The notes under the pieces are model-generated. The model made no database searches. It saw nothing but the letters and a program-made list of their open reading frames with translations, and had not been told where the DNA came from. A DNA stretch of 7,129 bases from Acidobacteriota bacterium. GTDB taxonomy: Bacteria; Acidobacteriota; Terriglobia; Terriglobales; Acidobacteriaceae. The stretch lies in contig JAJYBT010000122.1 of the NCBI GenBank assembly GCA_021778875.1, forward strand, positions 1 through 7,129. The letters are read 5' to 3'. Position 1 is the stretch's first letter. Every line of letters begins with the position of its first letter. The position numbers were made by a program, and so were the translations under genes. Shown here piece after piece: positions 1 to 4,985 of this stretch.

Positions 1-57
1 ACGGTAGTCGGCGCGCAGGATCCTGGCGACACGGTCATCGTGCCGGGCGGCACTTGG

Positions 58-1422
58 CTAGGTCAGATGCGGAGCCTCCCTTCGCCTGCTTGCGCCGAGT
101 TGCGAGGCGAGCAGGAGCAGCGACTCATCCGCACCGTGCGCAGCGGCGAGTTGCACGCCTCCCGCGCTGCAGGGGATCGTGACGATGGGCACGCCGGCAA
201 GGCTGAAGGGCGTGGTGTAACGCAGCAGGCGGCCGCGCGTTTGGCTGTGGTCGGCGCCGGCGTCAAGGCGGGCCACGGGAATTGCGGGCATCAGCAGGAG
301 TTCATGCGTGGCGAAGAGTTCATCGATGCGCGCGCGAAAATCTGCGTGGCGCTGTCGCAGCAGGGCGATTTCGCTGTCGCTGATGCGTGCGCCCCACTCC
401 AGGCGCTCGCGGATGGCAGGTTCAAATTTGTCATGATGGCCTGCGTGTATTCGGGCTGCCTCCCAAGCCTGGATGGGTGCAAAGATTTCAAACGACTCAG
501 CCCACCAGTCAGGATTGAACGTGGATGCGCGCAGGCCAAGGGCCTGTAATTCCGTGGCCGTGGAGTGCAGGCTGGCTGCAACCGCGGGCTCGCAGTCGTG
601 CAGAAAGCTGTCTGCCACCACGGCGAAGCGCGTGAGGCGGAGCTGTGCGGGAAGCTTCTGCGGCGCAAAAAGGCCCGCCAGCAGCGGCGCATCTTCGAGG
701 TCGCGGAAGAGGCATCCCATGGTGTCAAACGATTGCGCCAGGTGCGCTGCTCCGCGCCAGTCGCCGCGGCCAAACGAGGCCCGATAACCGGCCAGCCCGC
801 AGAGAGCGGCGGGGGCACGAATGGAGCCGCCCGTGTCTGTGCCGATGGCGGCGATGGCAGAACCCTCAAGCACGCTAGCTGCAGCGCCGCTTGACGAGCC
901 GCCCGTGAGCGCGCGCGGATTGCCGGGCTGGAGGCAGTCGCCAAATTCGGGATTCTCACCGGTGATGCCATACGCCAGCGGATGCAGGTGTGTTTTGCCA
1001 GTGATTACCGCGCCTGCAGCGCGCAGCCGCTCCACGAGCCACGAATCACGCGCTGCGATGCCGAGCAACTCCCGATAGAAGCGCACGCCGCAACTGGTTG
1101 GAGCGCCGGCGAGATCAAAGCAGTCCTTGACGGAGATGGGCAGCCCCCAGAGCGGGCTGCGGCCATCGCTAAACGGGCCAGCCTCGCCGCGCGGCATGGC
1201 TTCAGCGCGTGCTGCTTCAGCCAGCGTCCAGGCGCGTTCCTGCCACAGGTAGGTATTGCGGCCGGCATTGCGGTTGCTGCGGTCAAGCGCCTGCGCGGCG
1301 AGCTCGGCCGGGCTCACAGACCCGTTTGCGAGCGCGCGGCGAAGGTTTCCCAATGTCCATGGCGCATCAGTCATAGTTACGATTTTAGGTGGATCACCAG
1401 CCTCAAAGTCACCGGCGGTCAT
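58..1422 (-). CDS. Amidase-signature family amidase (GatA/FAAH-like fold)
   Basis: Serine hydrolase of the amidase signature family, which cleaves C-N amide bonds to acid plus ammonia or amine. It is probably cytoplasmic: no signal peptide is visible. The 454-residue length is normal. The Ser-cisSer-Lys triad is readable: Lys99 in PISVKDCFD, the cis-Ser at about 176 in TGGSSSGAAASV, and the nucleophile Ser200 in GTDTGGSIRAP. The 24-residue gap between the two serines matches GatA and FAAH. The conserved C-terminal TTPFSLAGVPIVTIPC (about 403-418) is also present. The start at 1422 is chosen because its ATG overlaps the stop of the upstream gene (ATGA), suggesting coupled translation. Met17 (1374) would fit the usual family N-terminus equally well, and neither has a clear Shine-Dalgarno. 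Substrate is not predictable. It is not GatA itself on neighbourhood grounds (no gatB or gatC) and I see no allophanate hydrolase C-domain. Family certain, specific role unknown. Confidence 0.93.
   Translation of the reverse strand: MTAGDFEAGDPPKIVTMTDAPWTLGNLRRALANGSVSPAELAAQALDRSNRNAGRNTYLWQERAWTLAEAARAEAMPRGEAGPFSDGRSPLWGLPISVKDCFDLAGAPTSCGVRFYRELLGIAARDSWLVERLRAAGAVITGKTHLHPLAYGITGENPEFGDCLQPGNPRALTGGSSSGAAASVLEGSAIAAIGTDTGGSIRAPAALCGLAGYRASFGRGDWRGAAHLAQSFDTMGCLFRDLEDAPLLAGLFAPQKLPAQLRLTRFAVVADSFLHDCEPAVAASLHSTATELQALGLRASTFNPDWWAESFEIFAPIQAWEAARIHAGHHDKFEPAIRERLEWGARISDSEIALLRQRHADFRARIDELFATHELLLMPAIPVARLDAGADHSQTRGRLLRYTTPFSLAGVPIVTIPCSAGGVQLAAAHGADESLLLLASQLGASRRREAPHLT
1419..1422 (-). 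promoter_or_regulatory. ATGA stop/start overlap coupling the two amidase genes
   Basis: On the minus strand the TGA stop of the formamidase-family gene (1421-1419) shares bases with the ATG of the amidase gene (1422-1420). This four-base overlap is the classic arrangement for termination-reinitiation and implies one transcript with linked protein yields. No separate ribosome binding site is evident ahead of the amidase start, consistent with coupling. Confidence 0.7.
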
Positions 1423-2366
1423 CGGATTGGAAACAGCTCTCGCGCAGGAAGGATTTGCTTGCTCAGGGCAGCGCTGACGGTATGAACCGGCTCGTTGACA
1501 ACCTGGCTGAGCCGCAGCTTGAGCGCCACGCTGCAGAGCAGGTATGCATGAAGTTCGCTGAAGCCCCAGCGGCTGGTCAACAGGTCAATCATGCGGCTGG
1601 TGGCAGCGCGCGCCGTGGCGGCCAGATCGGTGCCCGTCTCGACCACAACCCATGCGTCGGCAGCCGAGTCTGGCGCTGCTGTGTCGCTGGCCTCCACGAG
1701 CGGGCCTTCGAGCGGCTGTTGCTTGTGCAGCTTGAAGCGCAACGCGGCATCCAGCGGACACTCGATGCCGTTGATGCAGACCTCGCCATCGCCCTGAGCC
1801 GCATGACCATCGCCGCAACTGAAGAGCGCGCCATGGTTGTAGACGGGCAAATAGAGCGTTGCGCCGGCGCAAAGCTCGCGCACATCGAGATTGCCGCCGA
1901 ACGGCCCCGGCTCCCGCGTGCGGAATGCTCCATCGCCGGCGCGCGCCACGCCCATGACCCCGAGGAAAGGCCGGACTGGAACAATCGCGGGCTCAAGCGA
2001 ACTCGTGGACTCCCCTTCAAGCTGCCAATGGAAAAGATAGGGCTTATGAAAGCGCTCTTTCAAAAAGCCCAGCCCCTCCACTACGCTGGTCCAGCCCCAG
2101 CCGCTGTGCAGAGTCGCCAGAACGTCCACCTGCAAAACGTCGCCGGGCTCTGCGCTTTCAATCCAGATTGGCCCAGTGAGCGCGTGAATGCGCGCGCGGT
2201 CGATGCGGAGATATTCAGCGGTAGTCATGCCTGGCTTCACCTGGCCACCGCTTGCGTCTGCACACTCGATCTGCACCACGTCGCCGGGAGTGATGTGAAG
2301 CCTGGGCTGCAACGATCGGTCCCATGCCGAATGGGTTGGTTCAGCTGAGAGAGAGTGCTCTTTCAT
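1419..2366 (-). CDS. Acetamidase/formamidase family protein (FmdA/AmdA)
   Basis: Family of cytoplasmic enzymes hydrolysing short amides (formamide, acetamide) to the carboxylic acid and ammonia. With the start chosen here the protein is 315 residues, typical for the family. It begins MKEHSLSAEPTHSAWD, which resembles the family N-terminus (a basic/His start, then a PTH...WD element). Other family hallmarks are EPGD (73-76), RPFLGVMGVA (132-141), GPFGGNLDVREL (154-165), the DGHAAQGDGE core (187-196 region) and a C-terminal LSQVVNEPV segment (286-294). The frame is open for another 41 codons upstream to 2489, but that part has no family resemblance, so Met at 2366 is preferred. The start lacks a convincing Shine-Dalgarno. 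It is the first gene of a two-gene unit with the amidase, and diverges from mocA. Formamide versus acetamide specificity cannot be read from sequence. Confidence 0.92.
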   Translation of the reverse strand: MKEHSLSAEPTHSAWDRSLQPRLHITPGDVVQIECADASGGQVKPGMTTAEYLRIDRARIHALTGPIWIESAEPGDVLQVDVLATLHSGWGWTSVVEGLGFLKERFHKPYLFHWQLEGESTSSLEPAIVPVRPFLGVMGVARAGDGAFRTREPGPFGGNLDVRELCAGATLYLPVYNHGALFSCGDGHAAQGDGEVCINGIECPLDAALRFKLHKQQPLEGPLVEASDTAAPDSAADAWVVVETGTDLAATARAATSRMIDLLTSRWGFSELHAYLLCSVALKLRLSQVVNEPVHTVSAALSKQILPARELFPIR

Positions 2367-2496
2367 GGCTCGTTCGTACTCACGATGATTTGCGGCGCCA
2401 CAGGTGCGTTGCCTGGCAGCAGAGGCCGGAACGCTGCGAAATTCATTGCGGCGGAGCAGAGTCGCTTCATTTGCATTCGAATGTAGCACGAGTGCG

Positions 2497-2509
2497 AGGA
2501 ATCATTCCT
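2497..2509. promoter_or_regulatory. Operator-like palindrome AGGAAT-C-ATTCCT
   Basis: A perfect 6+6 inverted repeat around a single central base. It lies 131 bases upstream of the formamidase start and 178 bases upstream of the mocA start. Size and symmetry suit a homodimeric regulator. It is too tight to form an RNA hairpin with a real loop. The cognate regulator is unknown and no regulator gene is in the window. Assignment as an operator is inference. Confidence 0.4.
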
Positions 2510-2622
2510 GGGATTCGCGTGGCGAAGAGTCTCTGCGTGATATGCACGGCAATGGGCAATCGAGGAACAAATGCCTGCAACGCAGAAGCCGGTGGATCAC
2601 TGGTCTGCCCATTGTAATTGTC

Positions 2623-2634
2623 GGCAAATTTGCC
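2623..2634. promoter_or_regulatory. Operator-like palindrome GGCAAATTTGCC
   Basis: A perfect 12-base palindrome in an AT-richer patch, ending 52 bases before the mocA start. If transcription starts next to the mocA start codon, the site sits near -55, a position typical of an activator or upstream repressor site. Its sequence differs from the palindrome at 2497-2509, so the two would probably serve different proteins. Function is inferred from symmetry and location only. Confidence 0.4.
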
Positions 2635-2673
2635 TGCGCATGTGCCGCGGACTCGCATGCATAGAGCGCGCGA

Positions 2674-2679
2674 TAGACT
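2674..2679 (+). promoter_or_regulatory. Possible -10 element (TAGACT) for mocA, leaderless-type spacing
   Basis: TAGACT matches the TAnnnT core of a bacterial -10 box and ends seven bases before the chosen mocA ATG at 2687. No Shine-Dalgarno is visible between them. That geometry would place the transcription start at or within a few bases of the start codon. No good -35 hexamer is present, so this is a weak prediction. Confidence 0.28.
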
Positions 2680-2686
2680 TGTGTCA

Positions 2687-3271
2687 ATGCCTGTTGCCGC
2701 CATCATTCTTGCAGCCGGGGCCAGCCGCCGGCTTGGTCAGCCCAAACAGCTCATTGCGTTTCGCGGTGAAGCTCTGCTTGCGCGGACAATTCGACTGGCG
2801 CACGAGGCTGGCGCCGCGCCGGTGCTGGTTGTGCTTGGCGCTCATCTTCAAATCATTCGCGAGGCAATCGAGTTCAACGAGGCCGTGCCTGTTTCAAATG
2901 AGCTTTGGGAGCAGGGCATCTCCAGCTCGATTCATGCGGGGCTGCAAGCAGTGGACGTGCATGCGCCTCAAGCGTCCGGCGTGCTGCTGATGAGCTGCGA
3001 CCAGCCGCGCCTGAGTGCGGTGCATCTGCGCATGCTGATGGAGACCTTTGCCGCACAGGGCGCGTCTTGCATTGTGGCGTCAGTTTACACAGGCATTCAG
3101 GGCGTCCCCGCTGTGTTTCCCCGCGCGCTATTTCCCGAGCTGCGCGGTCTTCAAGGTGAGCAGGGCGCGCGCTCCCTGCTGGCGCAGCCGCTCTGCCCGG
3201 TGATTACGCTGCCGTTCGACGGCGGCGAAGTGGACATTGACGTGCCCGCCGACCTGGCCCAACTGGAATAG
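2687..3271 (+). CDS. mocA: MocA-like molybdenum cofactor cytidylyltransferase
   Basis: Nucleotidyltransferase of the MobA/MocA family, expected to join CTP to Mo-molybdopterin to give the cytosine-dinucleotide cofactor (MCD) of xanthine-oxidase-type enzymes. It is a cytoplasmic protein of 194 residues, a typical length. Visible motifs are the nucleotide-binding N-terminus IILAAGASRRLGQPKQL (6-22), NELWEQGISSSIHAGL (71-86), the metal/nucleotide motif LLMSCDQP (100-107), GVPAVF (139-144), GARSLL (160-165) and DIDVPADL (183-190). Met at 2687 is chosen because PVAAIILAAGAS is the usual protein start. ATGs at 2618 and 2657 would only add non-conserved residues. It could instead be a broader MobA-like nucleotidyltransferase, but the purine context (guanine deaminase, allantoinase remnant) supports service to a xanthine dehydrogenase, which is not in this window. 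Confidence 0.87.
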   Translation: MPVAAIILAAGASRRLGQPKQLIAFRGEALLARTIRLAHEAGAAPVLVVLGAHLQIIREAIEFNEAVPVSNELWEQGISSSIHAGLQAVDVHAPQASGVLLMSCDQPRLSAVHLRMLMETFAAQGASCIVASVYTGIQGVPAVFPRALFPELRGLQGEQGARSLLAQPLCPVITLPFDGGEVDIDVPADLAQLE

Positions 3272-3274
3272 ACG

Positions 3275-3436
3275 TTATCGTTGGATGGTGGCTTCGATGT
3301 AGCCGTGCGGCTCGCTCACCGGCTCTGCGTCATCCCACGCTCGCACGCCTGCGATGCGCCCCTGCTCCACCACGAGCGTTGCGGGCTTGATTCCCTGCGG
3401 CGTGAGCACGCGGGTTGAGCGAAATGCCTGTGCCAT
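3275..3436 (-). pseudogene. allB: Truncated 5' remnant of an allantoinase gene
   Basis: Encodes 53 residues beginning MAQAFRSTRVLTPQG and continuing with PATLVVEQGRIAGVRAWDD. This is the N-terminal beta-sandwich segment of allantoinase/dihydroorotase-type amidohydrolases, where RV(V/L)TP-G, a (V)V-GRI-V pattern and a following acidic stretch are usual. Family proteins then run ...ATI(L)PGLVDTHVH and carry the metal-binding histidines. Here the reading frame reaches EATI and stops two residues later, so the whole catalytic barrel (about 400 residues) is absent. The stop lies three bases from the mocA stop, with the two genes convergent. Allantoinase converts allantoin to allantoate in purine breakdown, which fits guaD and mocA beside it. 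The best reading is a deletion remnant. A chance short frame is possible but less likely given the N-terminal match. Confidence 0.68.
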
Positions 3437-3460
3437 ACTGTGTTTACTTTCGCCGCTCAG

Positions 3461-3465
3461 GGAGG
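3461..3465 (+). promoter_or_regulatory. Distant Shine-Dalgarno (GGAGG) ahead of guaD
   Basis: GGAGG lies 16 bases before the ATG at 3482, further than the usual 5-10 bases. No closer ATG in the same frame exists between them, and the next one (3509) has only a weak AAGG ahead of it. It supports translation starting near 3482 but leaves the exact start slightly open. Confidence 0.45.
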
Positions 3466-3481
3466 CAGAGAGCAAGACCTA

Positions 3482-3961
3482 ATGCTTCATAAGGCAAAAC
3501 CGGAATTCATGCGACGCGCCATCGCGCTTGCAACTGAGAATGTGTTAACCGGCAAGGGCGGGCCGTTCGCGGCCGTCATCGTGCGCAACGGAAGGATCAT
3601 CGGCGAGGGTGCAAACTCAGTGACCGCGTCGCTGGACCCCACGGCGCATGGCGAGGTGAACGCGATTCGCGCCGCATGCCGTGCGCTGGCGACTTTTACG
3701 CTGACCGGCTGCGAACTTTACACGAGCTGCGAGCCCTGCCCCATGTGCCTTGGCGCGTCCTACTGGGCGCGTCTGGACGCCATCTACTACGGATGCAGCG
3801 CCGCCGATGCCGCGCGCGCGGGCTTTGACGATGCGTTTCTCTATGATGAGTTCCGCAAGGATCGCGGGGGACGCTCACTGCCGGCCACGCAGATGCTCAG
3901 CGATGAAGCGTGGGTCAGCTTTGCCGCGTGGATCGCCTCGCCGGACAAGATTGAATACTGA
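3482..3961 (+). CDS. guaD: Guanine deaminase, cytidine-deaminase-fold (GuaD type)
   Basis: Zinc hydrolase converting guanine to xanthine and ammonia, the entry step of guanine catabolism, in the cytoplasm. The 159 residues align closely by eye with the Bacillus subtilis enzyme (156 residues) at a constant +3 offset. Zinc ligands are His56, Cys86 and Cys89 in EPCPMC, and the catalytic Glu is Glu58. Asp117 in AGFDDAFLYDE and the C-terminal Tyr159 (ending KIEY) correspond to the residues that give guanine specificity and to the domain-swapped tail of the Bacillus enzyme. This argues against tRNA adenosine deaminase TadA. One departure is H-G-E where most relatives have H-A-E. The start at 3482 gives the family-length protein; the frame opens at 3440 without support. 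It diverges from the allantoinase remnant (45-base gap) and converges with the outer-membrane-like gene (39-base gap). Confidence 0.93.
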   Translation: MLHKAKPEFMRRAIALATENVLTGKGGPFAAVIVRNGRIIGEGANSVTASLDPTAHGEVNAIRAACRALATFTLTGCELYTSCEPCPMCLGASYWARLDAIYYGCSAADAARAGFDDAFLYDEFRKDRGGRSLPATQMLSDEAWVSFAAWIASPDKIEY

Positions 3962-4000
3962 ATCAACGGCGCAGCTTGCGGCAGGGACGGATGAAGCGCC

Positions 4001-4843
4001 CTAGAACAGGATGCGGGCCTCGGTGATGAGGTTGTGGTTATAGAACGAGAAGTGCGACGTGGCAATCTGCATGCCGCCGTCGAGCACCAGGACGGGATGC
4101 GTTGATTCCCAGCTCTTTCTCCGGATCATGTAGAAGGCCGCAGGCGTGATGAAATTCTGCATCTCGCCGTCGTAGATGCTGCCTTTGACGAAGGCGGCGT
4201 TGTTCTCCACGTCGAACCACGTGTGCGCGGTGGGATGCACCTGCGCTGCCACGTTCCACTCGATGATGCGGCCCTGCTGCGCAATCTTGCCGGTGGGCAG
4301 CAGGCCGCCGATGGTGGATTGCACATTGAACCTGCCGCGCGCGATGCCCGCCGCAATCTTCGGATCAAAGTAGCTGGTGAGCATGAAGTTTTCATACGCG
4401 CGCGGGGCAAAGCCATAAGTCGTAATCGCCGTCACCGCAAAGTTGCCGTGCTCGGCGTTGCCTGAGGCGATGCGGTACTTCAACTGCGTGGCCGCGTTGC
4501 CAAAGCCGTCTTTGAAGGCGGCGGAGTGATTGCGGAAGTAGGATGGAGGATCGAGATCCCACTGAACGCGATTGCCGATGATGGTCGAGATGCCGTGATC
4601 GTTGCCGTAGATAAAGATGTGCTCGCCGGGGGCGTGCTGGTTGGCGACGGAGAACCGCGCCGCTTGCGCCAGGCGCGCATCGGACTGAATCAGCGGCCCC
4701 ATCCACGAGGGCTGCACGGCTGTCATGTCGGCATTGCGCGCCCTGAATTGCCCGTAGAAAGACTGCTGCGCCGAGGCCGCGCACGCGCCCGCTGCGAAGG
4801 CAGCCGCCAACGCCAGAGATGAGATTGTCCTGAAGAAATTCAC
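4001..4843 (-). CDS. Exported, probably outer-membrane beta-barrel protein of unknown function
   Basis: A 280-residue protein starting at a GTG codon. Residues 1-25 form a clear Sec signal peptide: NFFR, a hydrophobic alanine/leucine stretch at about 7-20, and an ASA cleavage motif before Gln26. Cys21 does not sit in a good lipobox, so a lipoprotein is unlikely. The mature part alternates polar and hydrophobic residues, is rich in Gly, Asn, Phe and Tyr, has several short turn-like stretches, and ends in ILF with a terminal Phe, as outer-membrane barrel proteins do. I do not recognise a named family. No catalytic motif is evident. Upstream on the minus strand there is a TATAAC hexamer (4860-4855), eleven bases from the GTG, and only a weak GGA, so the leader could be very short. 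It diverges from the Asp-box protein gene, so the two exported proteins may share control. The localisation is inference from sequence character. Confidence 0.75.
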   Translation of the reverse strand: MNFFRTISSLALAAAFAAGACAASAQQSFYGQFRARNADMTAVQPSWMGPLIQSDARLAQAARFSVANQHAPGEHIFIYGNDHGISTIIGNRVQWDLDPPSYFRNHSAAFKDGFGNAATQLKYRIASGNAEHGNFAVTAITTYGFAPRAYENFMLTSYFDPKIAAGIARGRFNVQSTIGGLLPTGKIAQQGRIIEWNVAAQVHPTAHTWFDVENNAAFVKGSIYDGEMQNFITPAAFYMIRRKSWESTHPVLVLDGGMQIATSHFSFYNHNLITEARILF

Positions 4844-4901
4844 AGCTTGAATCCGTTATAGCGAAGAGAGCGGAGGAGTTCTGTGATCTACGCCACTGAA
4901 T

Positions 4902-4925
4902 CGATTTTCCCATGTTTGGGAATCG
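4902..4925. promoter_or_regulatory. Bulged inverted repeat in the divergent promoter region
   Basis: Arms CGATT+CCC (4902-4906, 4909-4911) and GGG+AATCG (4918-4925) are complementary over eight pairs, with a two-base bulge on the left and a six-base loop ATGTTT. It lies between the divergent starts at 4843 and 4986, 77 and 60 bases away. It could be a DNA operator or, if transcribed in a longer leader, a small hairpin. There is no T-run after it, so it is not a terminator. Confidence 0.3.
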
Positions 4926-4940
4926 CGGGCGCGGTGCGCG

Positions 4941-4960
4941 GACCGCAGCGTACCGCAGTG
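4941..4960. repeat. Tandem decamer (G/T)ACCGCAG(C/T)G x2
   Basis: Two adjacent ten-base copies, 4941-4950 and 4951-4960, are identical at eight of ten positions. They are spaced exactly one helical turn and end 12 bases before the TATACT at 4973. Direct repeats at helical phasing over the -35 zone are typical of regulator half-sites. Two copies may also be chance in GC-rich DNA. Confidence 0.3.
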
Positions 4961-4972
4961 TGAGCGGCGTTC

Positions 4973-4978
4973 TATACT
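4973..4978 (+). promoter_or_regulatory. Candidate -10 element (TATACT), leaderless-type spacing
   Basis: TATACT is close to the TATAAT consensus and ends seven bases before the ATG at 4986. There is no Shine-Dalgarno between them. Transcription starting the normal distance downstream would begin at or next to the start codon. No strong -35 is seen, and the tandem decamer occupies that position. Confidence 0.4.
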
Positions 4979-4985
4979 GCGTGGC

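Larger units (their letters stand above)
2367..2686. other. 320-base divergent intergenic control region
   Basis: Spacer between the start of the minus-strand formamidase-amidase operon and the plus-strand mocA gene, so it must hold promoters for both directions. Short open frames cross it, but none has a recognisable product. It contains two perfect palindromes (2497-2509 and 2623-2634), an AT-richer patch around 2611-2632, and a -10-like hexamer close to the mocA start. I could not identify a convincing -35/-10 pair for the minus-strand operon. No RNA structure typical of a known riboswitch was recognised, including the Moco riboswitch one might expect near a molybdenum gene. Confidence 0.6.

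Noticed and set aside
1..57. Plus-strand frame reading TVVGAQDPGDTVIVPGGTWL and minus-strand short frames beyond the amidase stop
   Set aside because: The plus frame stays open through 549 antisense to the amidase core, so it cannot be a simple gene end there. The minus frames are too short to judge. Nothing supportable in 57 bases.
1389..2348. Plus-strand open frame of 319 codons opposite the formamidase gene
   Set aside because: Antisense shadow in GC-rich DNA. No recognisable motif, while the minus strand encodes a clear family protein.
2367..2489. Possible N-terminal extension of the formamidase-family protein
   Set aside because: The 41 extra residues show no family similarity, whereas MKEHSLSAEPTH at 2366 matches the usual beginning.
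3962..4000. Possible bidirectional terminator between the convergent guaD and outer-membrane-like genes
   Set aside because: GGCGC...GCGCC arms are only five bases with a 23-base loop and no T-runs on either side.
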